In this document: positions 1-7,543 of the stretch, piece after piece
Numbering within the stretch: position 1 is the first letter of the stretch
How the letters are laid out: each line of letters begins with the position of its first letter
NCBI GenBank assembly: GCA_031272615.1
Contig: JAISTL010000250.1
Coordinates: 1-30,264 of the forward strand
Origin: Methylobacteriaceae bacterium
GTDB lineage: Bacteria; Pseudomonadota; Alphaproteobacteria; Rhizobiales; Beijerinckiaceae
DNA: 30,264 bases
Direction of reading: 5' to 3'
Translations under genes and position numbers: made by a program
Notes under the pieces: generated by a model
Seen by the model: only the letters and a program-made list of their open reading frames with translations
Database searches by the model: none
What the model was told of the DNA's origin: nothing

Positions 1-48
1 CGCATGGGGCTTTGAGGGAAGGCGGAAGGCCGGGATGGCGGACGCCGC

Positions 49-150
49 GTCATTGCGAGGAACGAAGCAATCCAGAAGAGATCCGGTGGACTTGGTGGAC
101 GAGGGTGGACTTGGTGGACAGCTGGAGTGCTTCGCTGCGCTCGCAATGAC
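49..150. repeat. Short MITE-like palindromic repeat with internal 9-bp units
   Basis: Two inverted termini of about 27-29 bp (49-75 and 122-150) begin gtcattgcgag and end ctcgcaatgac. They match except for a few mismatches and a small indel. Between them lie about four copies of a 9-bp unit of the type tggtggacN (about 84-120). The same terminus recurs at 3958-4006 and 9166-9214, so this is a dispersed family. It has no coding potential of its own and lies downstream of pncA. A non-autonomous mobile or extragenic palindromic repeat is the best description; no transposase is present. Confidence 0.75.
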
Positions 151-198
151 GGCCTCACCGGCGGGGCGATACGTCAACCATCGAGGCATGTGGCTGCA

Positions 199-228
199 CT
201 GGACTGCTTCGCTTCGCTCGTGGGTGAC
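199..228. repeat. Degenerate half copy of the cattgcgag-type terminus
   Basis: The stretch beginning ctggactgcttcgcttcgct and ending in gtgac resembles the right terminus of the element at 49-150, with changes in its last ten bases (tgggtgac instead of caatgac). It lies just beyond the 3' end of pncA. It is probably a decayed remnant of the same repeat family. Confidence 0.45.
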
Positions 229-244
229 GACCCGTCCGCCGTCG

Positions 245-871
245 TTATCCCGTCACTTCGGCGGAAAGCAACGCCGTGACGCCCGCTTTCCGCCATCCGG
301 CGCGGGCGGCCTCCAGCGAGTTGTTGAGATCGATGGCGCGGCAGGCGTCTTCAATGACGAAGGTTTTGAAGCCCTCGGCGGCGGCGTCCAGCGCCGTCCA
401 GTTGACACAGAAATCCGTCGCCAGCCCGGCGCAATACACGGTGGTGAACCCGCGCTCCCTGAGATACCCGGCCAGCCCGGTGCGGGTCACCCGGTCCGCC
501 TCCTTGAAACCGGAGTAACTGTCGGTATCTTTGTAATACCCTTTGCGAATCAGCAGTTCGGCGTGGGGAATGCTGAGGCCGTCAACAATGCGCGCGCCGC
601 GGCTGCCCTGCACACAGTGATGCGGCCACAACACCTGCGGCCCGTACGCCACCTCGACAACCTCATAGGGTTTGTGCCCGGGATGGCTGGAGGCAAAGGA
701 AATATGCCCTTTCGGGTGCCAATCCTGTGTCGCCGCCACGTGCCGGAACTTCTGCGCCAACGCGTTGATCACCGGAACAACCTCGTCGCCGTGCGGAACG
801 GCCAGCGCTCCACCCGGGCAGAAGTCATTCTGCACATCCACCACAATCAGAACGGATTTTTCGTCGGACAT
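245..871 (-). CDS. pncA: Nicotinamidase (bifunctional nicotinamidase/pyrazinamidase)
   Basis: A cytoplasmic hydrolase converting nicotinamide to nicotinate plus ammonia in the NAD salvage (Preiss-Handler) pathway. The 208-aa product is full length for PncA of the isochorismatase-like fold. The triad can be read directly: Asp12 in VDVQNDF, Lys110 in LLIRKGYY and Cys155 in ATDFC. The metal ligands Asp50, His52 and His56 sit in TQDWHPKGH. The ATG at 871 is preceded by an AAGGGA-type ribosome site about 8 nt upstream. The gene is followed at once by the repeat element at 49-150. The gene upstream (993-1424) runs the same way but 120 bp separate them, so co-transcription is uncertain. Assignment is firm. 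Confidence 0.95.
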   Translation of the reverse strand: MSDEKSVLIVVDVQNDFCPGGALAVPHGDEVVPVINALAQKFRHVAATQDWHPKGHISFASSHPGHKPYEVVEVAYGPQVLWPHHCVQGSRGARIVDGLSIPHAELLIRKGYYKDTDSYSGFKEADRVTRTGLAGYLRERGFTTVYCAGLATDFCVNWTALDAAAEGFKTFVIEDACRAIDLNNSLEAARAGWRKAGVTALLSAEVTG

Positions 872-992
872 GGCTCATTCCCTTTCGCTGGTTCGAGAGC
901 ATTGGAGTTAGGATTTGAGATTGCAGAAGTGAAAAGCACGGAGTTGAAGCGCGCCGATCAAAATTATGAAATCCCAAATGAACTATCCGACA

Positions 993-1424
993 TCACTTTC
1001 CTTCGCTCGTGTTGCCGTCTCCTTCCCCCGTTTTGGAAGAATCGCGCTGCGGCTCGTAATAGCCGTGCGCCGAGCGGATGGCAACCCAGGCGCGACAGGC
1101 GGTGCACGATAACCAGCGCTCACCCTGGGTCGGGTCATCGTCAAACAGAACATCGTGAACCACCAGCTTGCCGTTCCCGCAATCCGGGCACACCACATCG
1201 GTTTCGAAATCGGCGTACACCTTGTTGCCAAGGGATTCGCTCAACGCCGCCGCGGCATCGACCCACAGTTTCCGGCGCTCCAGGCCCGCGGCGCTGGAAT
1301 CCCCGCCGGTCATCAAATCTTCCTCGTCCGGTTCCTCCTTGTCACGCATGAGGAACCACACGAGAAAAACGACGCCGGCGGTACAGGCACAGGTAATGAA
1401 AAACCAGCCCAGAATAGTGTACAC
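993..1424 (-). CDS. Small membrane-anchored protein with two Cys pairs (unknown function)
   Basis: I do not recognise a named family. The product has one N-terminal transmembrane helix (WFFITCACTAGVVFLVWF), an acidic linker (DKEEPDEEDL) and a soluble domain with CPDCGNG and, about 30 residues later, CTAC. The two CxxC pairs look like a zinc ribbon. Start choice: a GTG at 1424 has a GGAGG ribosome site 5 nt upstream and gives 143 aa. A TTG at 1466 would add 14 residues but has its purine run immediately adjacent to the start codon. The reading frame is convincing because the helix, acidic linker and Cys pairs form a sensible protein. It may be cotranscribed with pncA downstream. Function unknown. 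Confidence 0.7.
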   Translation of the reverse strand: MYTILGWFFITCACTAGVVFLVWFLMRDKEEPDEEDLMTGGDSSAAGLERRKLWVDAAAALSESLGNKVYADFETDVVCPDCGNGKLVVHDVLFDDDPTQGERWLSCTACRAWVAIRSAHGYYEPQRDSSKTGEGDGNTSEGK

Positions 1425-1775
1425 AAAATCCTCCGGTTCAGGAAAGCAAATCCGTAACCAATTCAATCCTTAAACCGGACCCGGCAAACGGGCGCCCGTT
1501 TAAGAGTACAATCTTATACCCCCTTTACGTATGGTAAGCAAGCCGCTTGTTCAACAATTGCCCCATCCCGGGGATAACTCCGGAAGTCCATGAAAAACCT
1601 GAAACCACATCCCACACAAACGGCGGGAACAGGTGCGCACCAACCGCCGCCCCCTTTCCCGTCGCACAGCAAACCCCTCACGGTGTTGATTCTCCTGCTC
1701 AACCACAACGTTTCTAACACATGCCCGCCATATCCGCCACAGCCCGCCGGAATTTTAACGGGAAAACACCAACCG
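1425..1775. other. Intergenic region with two palindromes
   Basis: This lies between the start of the Cys-pair membrane protein and the 3' end of cysE. It holds a perfect 16-bp palindrome, aaacgggcgcccgttt (1486-1501), about 60 bp upstream of the GTG start, a position that would suit an operator. It also holds a nested structure at 1621-1649: cggcgg and ccgccg enclosing the palindrome ggtgcgcacc. Neither has a T tract of terminator type. I see no convincing gene here. Confidence 0.4.
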
Positions 1776-2744
1776 CTAAATCTCCCAGTTCAGCGCCGCG
1801 AACTGACCGAAATTTTCGGTACCGGCGTCCTTATAGAGAAGGTCGGGCACACGTAACGAAACGGTGGTATGATCCGGCACCGACTTGGTGATGAACACGT
1901 TGGAACCGATGGTCACCCCCTCGCCGATCACCGTTTCGCCGCCGAGAATCGACGCGCCGGAATAGATCACCACGTTGTCCTTCAACGTCGGATGGCGTTT
2001 TTTGCCGCGCAGGCCCTGCCCCGCCTTCAGCGACAGCGCGCCCAGCGTTACGCCCTGATAGAGCTTGACGTTGTTGCCGATTTCCGTGGTTTCGCCGATG
2101 ACGACGCCGGTGCCGTGGTCGATGAAGAAATGCTGCCCGATCTGCGCCCCCGGATGGATATCGATGCCGGTGATGGAGTGGGCGTATTCCGTCATGATGC
2201 GGGGAATCAGCGGGATGTCCATTGTGTGCAGCTCGTGGGCCAGGCGGTAAATGCTGATGGCCTGAATGCACGGGAAGGAAAAGACGATTTCATCGGTGCC
2301 CCGCGCCGACGGGTCGCCGTCGTAGGCTGCCTGCACATCCATGGCCAGCATGGTGCGGATGCAGGGAATCAGCTCGAGGAACTCCATGGCTTTCCGCTTG
2401 GCCTCGGCCTCGAGGGCGGCGTCGTCGATCATGGGGATGGCCCCGGCCGCCACCGCCTCCTTTTGCTTGCGGTTGCGGAAGGCCTTCAGCACCTGCACCG
2501 TCAGCCGCATGTGGATGGTCTCTATGCGGTGGGCAATCTGGTAGTGGGTGAGCCGCGCCTCCAGCGCCCGGTGGTCGATGAAGCCGGGGAACAGCAGTTC
2601 CCGCAGCAGATGCAGAATTTCGACAACTTCATCGCGGTCGGGCAGCAAATCCAGCCCCAGCGGAATGAAGGGCGCGTTCTCCTCGTAATTCTCCAGCACA
2701 GCGCTGACCAGATCAGTGGTGCGCTCATAATATGAATGGCTCAT
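1776..2744 (-). CDS. cysE: Serine O-acetyltransferase
   Basis: Transfers acetyl from acetyl-CoA to L-serine, giving O-acetylserine, the first committed step of cysteine synthesis. The 322-aa protein has an alpha-helical N-terminal half (about 1-185) and a left-handed beta-helix of hexapeptide repeats (about 190-300). The signature runs through HPGAQIGQHFFIDHGTG and VVIGETTEIGNN and includes the catalytic His of the DHGTG stretch. It is longer than the approximately 270-aa enterobacterial CysE and resembles the long EpsC-like form. The ATG at 2744 has only a weak ribosome site (ACGGGA, about 9 nt upstream). No cysteine synthase is adjacent. The divergent neighbour is a rhodanese-domain ORF, another sulfur-related protein. 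Confidence 0.93.
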   Translation of the reverse strand: MSHSYYERTTDLVSAVLENYEENAPFIPLGLDLLPDRDEVVEILHLLRELLFPGFIDHRALEARLTHYQIAHRIETIHMRLTVQVLKAFRNRKQKEAVAAGAIPMIDDAALEAEAKRKAMEFLELIPCIRTMLAMDVQAAYDGDPSARGTDEIVFSFPCIQAISIYRLAHELHTMDIPLIPRIMTEYAHSITGIDIHPGAQIGQHFFIDHGTGVVIGETTEIGNNVKLYQGVTLGALSLKAGQGLRGKKRHPTLKDNVVIYSGASILGGETVIGEGVTIGSNVFITKSVPDHTTVSLRVPDLLYKDAGTENFGQFAALNWEI

Positions 2745-2857
2745 GGTGTGTTCCCGTCTTGCAATTGTGTGGTTGGCGCCGCCGGTGTGCGCGGGAGAAG
2801 CAACAGGTGCTCCTTATAACTGATGGACCGGCATATTTCGACAAATTTGCGAAGGTG

Positions 2858-3376
2858 ATGTTAACGGCGAAGGCCGCGTCGACATCGAAAACAGCTGCGC
2901 GGCGCCGGCATCGGGAACCGCTGACGGGGCGGTTGCTGACCTTCGACGCGCTCGCCCTGCGGTTCACTGAATTCCGCATCGAAAAATCGCCCTCCCGCCG
3001 CTGCTGCGGAGCGGATAGACTCGTTGACCGTCTGATCGATTATGAGGAAGCCCCCTGCGCCGCAGCTCCCGCCGAACGCCTGACGCCCGCCGGGTTGAAA
3101 GACCTGATGGCGAAAAACGCCACCCTGGACATTGTCGATATCCGTGAGGCCGGAGAACTTGCGGAAGGGACTCTGCCGGTGTTCCGGCATGTGCCGGTGG
3201 AAAAACTTCTGGCCGGGAGCGACAGCCTCCTCGACCCGCAAACGCTCACCCTTCTGGTCTGCCGCAGCGACAAACGCAGCCTCCATGCCGCAACGGTTTT
3301 GCGAACCCGCGGCTATTCCGGCCCGCTGCCGGTGCTTCAAGGCGGCATTCCCGCCTGGCTGCAGGAACCCCCATAA
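2858..3376 (+). CDS. Rhodanese-like domain protein (start uncertain)
   Basis: The C-terminal ~100 residues form a single rhodanese domain: LDIVDIREAGE, then the active-site loop CRSDKRS with its catalytic Cys, then VLQGGIPAWLQ at the end. Single-domain rhodaneses transfer sulfane sulfur or act as sulfur carriers. The N-terminal part is less convincing (basic, Arg-rich, not like the family), and no start has a good ribosome site. The ATG at 2858 is the longest that avoids overlapping cysE; a TTG at 2933 is an alternative. The gene diverges from cysE across about 110 bp. The domain is certain; the N-terminus and the native partner are not. Confidence 0.72.
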   Translation: MLTAKAASTSKTAARRRHREPLTGRLLTFDALALRFTEFRIEKSPSRRCCGADRLVDRLIDYEEAPCAAAPAERLTPAGLKDLMAKNATLDIVDIREAGELAEGTLPVFRHVPVEKLLAGSDSLLDPQTLTLLVCRSDKRSLHAATVLRTRGYSGPLPVLQGGIPAWLQEPP

Positions 3377-3760
3377 CGCGCTCCTTATGCGTTTCATCGC
3401 CCGGAAACGTGCGAAGGCGCGATGATACAACGCGGACCGCGCCGCGGCAATACCCCGCGCGCGTCTTTCCTCCGCCATCTGCAGCGGGCCCCGGCGGCGA
3501 GACCGTCGAAGTCTGGACCAAGCCGGGAACAGTCATGAGAACCATCTGGGGGATCCTGTTCCGGCACTCCGGGGTGGTCCTCGGGGGCGCCTTCGACGAT
3601 CTCTTGCGTGACCCTAAATCCCGGCGGGTAAAACGGTCAAACATCGTCTGTCATTGCTTGTGAATTGCCCCGCAACACGCCCGGCGGAACGGATTTGCCG
3701 CAACACGCCCCGGTGATGACGGATTCCCCCGTCAGCCGCGCGCAACAAACGCGAAGGCAT

Positions 3761-3814
3761 TGGTGGACCTGGTGGACAGGGTGGACACGGTGGACTTGGT
3801 GGACACGGTGGACT
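3761..3814. repeat. 9-bp minisatellite, left array (6 units)
   Basis: Six consecutive 9-bp units follow the pattern (t/g/c)ggtggac(c/a/t): tggtggacc, tggtggaca, gggtggaca, cggtggact, tggtggaca, cggtggact. Only the first and last bases vary. It is the left arm of a composite palindrome; the same units in inverted orientation lie at 3912-3965. An open reading frame runs through it, but translation gives low-complexity VDxVDx peptide with no start signals, so I read it as non-coding. Confidence 0.9.
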
Positions 3815-3827
3815 TGGTTGCTGTTTA

Positions 3828-3887
3828 CACACTCCGCGCTGAACCCCGTAAGGGGTGTTCCTCTTACGGGGTTCAGCGCGGAGTGTG
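3828..3887. repeat. Perfect 25-bp inverted repeat (hairpin), 10-nt loop
   Basis: Arms 3828-3852 and 3863-3887 are exact reverse complements over 25 bp. The left arm starts cacactccgcg and ends ccccgtaag. The loop, 3853-3862, can pair further at its base. A stem this long and perfect would form a very stable RNA hairpin or a DNA cruciform. It sits at the centre of the composite element between the two inverted 9-bp arrays. There is no T tract directly after either arm, so it is not a standard terminator. Confidence 0.92.
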
Positions 3888-3911
3888 CGCGAGGCGTCCG
3901 GGTGCGGTTTA

Positions 3912-3965
3912 AGTCCACCAAGTCCACCCCGTCCATCGTGTCCACCATGTCCACCATGTCCACCA
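3912..3965. repeat. 9-bp minisatellite, right array (6 inverted units)
   Basis: Six consecutive 9-bp units, agtccacca, agtccaccc, cgtccatcg and three of tgtccacca, are the reverse complement of the left array at 3761-3814. The copy number is the same on both sides (six and six). The array runs directly into the cattgcgag-type terminus at 3958-4006. Confidence 0.9.
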
Positions 3966-4006
3966 GCCTTCTCACCGGATTGCTTCGCTTACGCTCGCAA
4001 TGACGC
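3958..4006. repeat. Left 49-bp direct repeat flanking the DUF262 island
   Basis: The sequence runs from gtccaccagcc through ctcaccggattgcttcgct to cgcaatgacgc. It matches 9166-9214 at 46 of 49 positions in the same orientation. It is also related to the right terminus of the element at 49-150. It forms the outer right end of the composite palindrome and lies 107 bp beyond the 3' end of the island operon. Confidence 0.88.
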
Positions 4007-4113
4007 CTCACCGGCTTTGGACATTTTCATCGGCGGAGCGGATGCCCATCCGGATGCTTCGTTCATGGAAATAACGGCCTGTGTCGAAACCGCTTTTGAA
4101 TCCCCTTCAAATA

Positions 4114-5493
4114 TCATCTCACCTGCCACTGTCCGTTTTTTCGAGCACCAATTCTCACGATTATCCCTGCGTCTTTCAGGATTTTGATATATTTTTCGGT
4201 ATTTCGCCTGTTGATACCGAGCTCGGCGGAAATGCCGTCAATCGTGATATTCGGATTGCCGGAGATCAATGAAATGATTTTCCGCTGAACATCACTCAAT
4301 ACGGCTGTTTTTCCACCGCCCAAACCGTCTTTTATCCCGTCTTTTATCCCGTCTTTTTCGCTCACACTTCGCTCATTACTCCGGTCGTTTTCGCTCACAC
4401 TTCGCTCAAAATCAGACGCATACGGGAATGTCACGACGATGAAACCCGGCGTTATCTCGAATACCGAGCGGTCATAAGCTTCCAGGATCCGCTGCATTCC
4501 GGAACCGAGCCCTTCCACCAGTTCCACGTCTTTGAAAACGCGCATCAGCTCACGGTTGCGCAGCATGGAGCGCCCGTTGAAGAAGTCTTCCAGCGACAGC
4601 CCCGCCACAAGACCACCCGTCGAGGTGATGGTCACCCGGTCGGAGAAAAACTCCACGACCGGCCAGCCGAGATTGTAGTCATTATGAACAACGGCGTTGA
4701 TGAACGCCTCACGCAGCGCGACCGCATTGATAAGCTTGCGTTCCAACCTGTTGCGCGATGTGATTTTTGCGAATGTCTTATTCTCGACGTCAAGTTTGTC
4801 CAACACCCGGTAGACTGCCGTTATCAGACATCGGTAGCCGTACTCCTCGTTTTCGGTCAGGTCGATTTTGTCCGTTCCGGCGTATTTGGCTACCTTCATT
4901 GACGCGCCGTTGTTGTCGGCCAGAAGGTAAGCGAGAAAATTATAGGCGCCGTCGCCGGTGCGCAGGTCAAGGTTCTCCTCAAACTGCTCATTCAGAGTCA
5001 GGCCGTGCTCGTTGTAATAGATATGCAGCTGCTCGAATGTCAGCTTCTGGCGCGACACCTTGGTATTCGAGAGCGTGTTAACCTGCCGCTCCGTCAACAA
5101 CCGCTCAATCATCGCCTCGTTCATCGGCTGCGACGACGAGCCCACCCGAATAAAACAACCGTCTTCGGTCATGCCCTTTTTGCGGAGATAATAGGGCTTT
5201 TGCGTTCCGCTCGACACGACGATGCGGATGATATCCCGGCCGTCCATCTTATCCACGACAACATCGAACAGCCCGAGACTCTTCGGGCGAATATTATTTC
5301 CAAGCCTGTCCGCGATTTTGCGCTGGTCGCCGTCCGGATCGCTGACACCGACAACCGTTCCATCGTCGTCAACGCCTACGAGGATTTCGCCGCCGCCGTT
5401 GTAGTTGAGAAACGACACGACAGCCTTTTCGAGCTTGTCGCCACTATCCAGCTCGCGTTTATACTCCAAGCGATTTGACTCCAAATTGGTCAA
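4114..5493 (-). CDS. AlbA_2 / GHKL-ATPase / winged-helix protein (island gene 3)
   Basis: A 459-aa protein of the family often annotated as ATP-binding, RecG-like or Schlafen AlbA_2 domain. Residues 7-125 form an AlbA_2 domain (LEYKRELDS, then FLNYNGGGEILVGVDDDG). Residues 258-340 look like a GHKL ATPase lobe: LREAFINAVVHNDYN as the N-box, DRVTITSTGG, and EGLGSGMQRI. Residues 400-459 form a winged helix (GISAELGINRRNTEKYIKIL). A low-complexity linker (363-390) repeats ERSVSEND/ERSVSEKD and DGIKDGIKDG. Translation appears to begin at TTG 5493, since a strong GGGAGGT site lies 8 nt upstream and immediately follows the stop codon of the preceding gene. It is the third gene of the island operon. 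Nucleic-acid binding and nucleotide-dependent control are plausible roles, inferred from the domains. Confidence 0.85.
   Translation of the reverse strand: MTNLESNRLEYKRELDSGDKLEKAVVSFLNYNGGGEILVGVDDDGTVVGVSDPDGDQRKIADRLGNNIRPKSLGLFDVVVDKMDGRDIIRIVVSSGTQKPYYLRKKGMTEDGCFIRVGSSSQPMNEAMIERLLTERQVNTLSNTKVSRQKLTFEQLHIYYNEHGLTLNEQFEENLDLRTGDGAYNFLAYLLADNNGASMKVAKYAGTDKIDLTENEEYGYRCLITAVYRVLDKLDVENKTFAKITSRNRLERKLINAVALREAFINAVVHNDYNLGWPVVEFFSDRVTITSTGGLVAGLSLEDFFNGRSMLRNRELMRVFKDVELVEGLGSGMQRILEAYDRSVFEITPGFIVVTFPYASDFERSVSENDRSNERSVSEKDGIKDGIKDGLGGGKTAVLSDVQRKIISLISGNPNITIDGISAELGINRRNTEKYIKILKDAGIIVRIGARKNGQWQVR
4327..4408. repeat. Intragenic tandem repeats in the AlbA_2 gene linker
   Basis: A 12-bp unit gtcttttatccc occurs twice in full (4327-4338, 4339-4350) plus a partial third. 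A perfect 21-bp sequence beginning ttttcgctcacac occurs at 4355-4375 and again at 4388-4408, exactly 33 bp (11 codons) apart. Both repeats keep the reading frame. They encode the flexible linker between the GHKL lobe and the winged helix, so unit gain or loss would change linker length without a frameshift. Confidence 0.85.
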
Positions 5494-5509
5494 CTCCGAT
5501 TACCTCCCA

Positions 5510-7543
5510 TCAATCCGGGCTATCAGTCTCAAACAGTATCCTGAGCATGTTTTGTTGATGCTCAATTATATCGTCAAAAATCCACTCCCGCCCGGCTCCA
5601 CGCGGACTTCCTTGATTATCTTTGCACTTTTGCATCATGATCATGAATTTAATGGAGGCTACACTGACCTGCCTGATTTTTCCCGAGGCATCCAGATAAT
5701 GGTCAAGTTTCGTTTTCGGACTCCAATTCGAGCCCGAACTGTTGGCCTCGCCACCGATCATGGCGTAGTTGCCCAAACAATTAATCTGCGCATCGCTCGG
5801 CGCGTCATTATCCTGACTGAGTTTTGCCTGCGGGTAATAGTGCTCCAAACTCCTGCGCGTCCTCGAAAAATAGAACTGCTTGAATACGTCCAGGCCAAAA
5901 TCCTCGCAGCCAAGGGCATCAAAGAATTCTCTCCGTTCCCGGCTGTCTTCCTTTGTCTTTTCACCCCGGAGCTCCCCAAAGTATTTCGTCCACAGCCGGT
6001 AGTCGAGATAGTTGAACACAAATAGCGGTATGCCTTTTGACACTTCTGTGCCGTCACCGTAAATTGCCGAAAAAACCCGGGGAAAATCGATATTGCTGTT
6101 GTTCGGCTCAGTGTTGACATTTCCGCCGTTCAAAACCACCGCATCGAAGCTACCGGGTTTTGGCGTGTTGATTTCGTTGAGATTCTCCGCTACCAGATAC
6201 ACATCTTTGAAGTATTTATCCGCCAGTCTGGATAAGAACTTGGAATATTCATCTATGTCCCTGTTGGAAAACAGGTGCAATAGACAGTAGAAAAGATAAT
6301 TCTTCCTTTGCCGGGCAGTGAATGAAACCTCGAACAGCGACAACAACTGCACAATTTTGTGCTGTGCTTCGCTTTCGTCGGCAAGATTTTTGTCGGCAAG
6401 ATTTTTAAGGTATCCTCTTTTGGAGGTTTCCTGTTGCCAACGTTGAAGTTTCCAGGGATTGTTCTCGATTGTGTCATCTTCATTCGAGTGATGAACGATG
6501 TAGTTGTCCAACAGATACTTCGCTCTCAACAGATTAAAGCCGAACTTCTTTACGAACGGCTCATCAAAATCTTTTACTTTATCAAACTCAGTTATCAGTT
6601 CTTTGTCGTCGAGGTTAATAGTTGATGGGTCAAAGTTCGGCTCCCTGATAATTTGAGTAAGTTTCAACACGATGAGCAGAAAGTTCGAAAAGTCGATAAT
6701 CGGCTGAAACGTATCAGCCTTATCATTTGCCTCGTGTTGCTCATCGACCCATCTGTCATCGATGAGGTCCCGGATTGATTTTGTGCCGCTGGTATCACTT
6801 TCCGCAGGCAATGAATCGAAGTTGGAAATAACGAATTCGGAACAATAGTCCCCGAAAATCCTTTTATCATTATACTTCTGCTGAATGTAGACATTCATCT
6901 CACTGCAGTATTCCCAAAGACGATTAAATTTTGCCTTGTCGGTATCATTTAATTTTTCGTAAAGGCGTACTTTAATGATCTCATGTTTTTCCAGTTGTTC
7001 TCCCCTGGAATTCATAATCTCAAAGTAATGGTTGAGGTCAATGTCCTTCGGAACCTGGTAATGAATCAGATGAACATTACTTTGAAAATAGGTTTTGAAC
7101 CTGTCCCGGTCAGTACTTACGATATCGTCAATAGCGTCTTTCGCGAACTTATAACCGTTAACGATGCCCGGGTCCTTTTCGTCAATCGCAAAATCTGGAA
7201 GGCTTTGGATGGTGTCATTGGATTTCTTCCGCGCACGATACGTCAACTTGTTCTGGAGTGAAACTCCCAAAGCGCCAAGTACAAGGTTAATCGTTGTCAA
7301 CCGCTGCTGGCCGTCAATGACTTCAAAAACCTGATCACCCTTATGGAAGGATACCAGCGTCCCGATATAATACGTCTGCTTCCCGGCAGTAAATGCGTCA
7401 TATACATCCTGAACCAGTGTCGAGATTTCGTCTTTTTCCCACGCATAGTTTCTCTGATATATCGGGATTTCGTAGGTTGCCTTTTTGCCGTTGAAAATGT
7501 CCGCTATGGACATTTCGCTAAGCGGTAGGATTTTGGCTGTCAT
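5510..7543 (-). CDS. DUF262 + DUF1524-like protein, GmrSD-type candidate nuclease (island gene 2)
   Basis: The N-terminal DUF262 (ParB/sulfiredoxin-like) domain shows IPIYQRNYAW at 26-35 and the nucleotide-site motif DGQQR at 77-81. The C-terminal region has LEHYYPQ (His568), then INCLGN (Asn588/Asn592) and NWSPKTK. This spacing resembles the His-Me-finger nuclease motif of DUF1524. The layout is that of fused GmrSD/BrxU/SspE-type proteins, which cleave modified DNA or restrict phage in an NTP-dependent way. The start is placed at ATG 7543 because GGAGG lies 6 nt upstream; a longer frame to 7639 would run far into the upstream gene. The chosen start overlaps the preceding gene by 26 bp, suggesting translational coupling. 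The 677-aa length fits the family. The sequence is clearly A+T-richer than guaA next door. Confidence 0.87.
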   Translation of the reverse strand: MTAKILPLSEMSIADIFNGKKATYEIPIYQRNYAWEKDEISTLVQDVYDAFTAGKQTYYIGTLVSFHKGDQVFEVIDGQQRLTTINLVLGALGVSLQNKLTYRARKKSNDTIQSLPDFAIDEKDPGIVNGYKFAKDAIDDIVSTDRDRFKTYFQSNVHLIHYQVPKDIDLNHYFEIMNSRGEQLEKHEIIKVRLYEKLNDTDKAKFNRLWEYCSEMNVYIQQKYNDKRIFGDYCSEFVISNFDSLPAESDTSGTKSIRDLIDDRWVDEQHEANDKADTFQPIIDFSNFLLIVLKLTQIIREPNFDPSTINLDDKELITEFDKVKDFDEPFVKKFGFNLLRAKYLLDNYIVHHSNEDDTIENNPWKLQRWQQETSKRGYLKNLADKNLADESEAQHKIVQLLSLFEVSFTARQRKNYLFYCLLHLFSNRDIDEYSKFLSRLADKYFKDVYLVAENLNEINTPKPGSFDAVVLNGGNVNTEPNNSNIDFPRVFSAIYGDGTEVSKGIPLFVFNYLDYRLWTKYFGELRGEKTKEDSRERREFFDALGCEDFGLDVFKQFYFSRTRRSLEHYYPQAKLSQDNDAPSDAQINCLGNYAMIGGEANSSGSNWSPKTKLDHYLDASGKIRQVSVASIKFMIMMQKCKDNQGSPRGAGREWIFDDIIEHQQNMLRILFETDSPD

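Larger units (their letters stand above)
3377..4113. other. Repeat-rich intergenic region
   Basis: No credible gene was found in these 737 bp. The first 380 bp (3377-3760) show only short overlapping frames without ribosome sites or family resemblance. The remainder holds the composite repeat element (3761-4006, listed separately) and 107 bp of spacer before the 3' end of the AlbA_2 gene. The spacer contains a small ggatg/catcc inverted repeat near 4040 but no clear terminator. Confidence 0.6.

Noticed and set aside
35..1351. Plus-strand open frame of 438 codons through the first repeat and opposite pncA
   Set aside because: It crosses a palindromic repeat and lies antisense to pncA; there is no family similarity.
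3761..3965. CRISPR array
   Set aside because: Units are contiguous 9-mers without spacers, and no cas genes are nearby.
3637..4011. Frames encoding VDLVDT / VHQVHR repeats on either strand
   Set aside because: Produced by the 9-bp minisatellite; no start signals, and the arrays behave as DNA repeats rather than genes.
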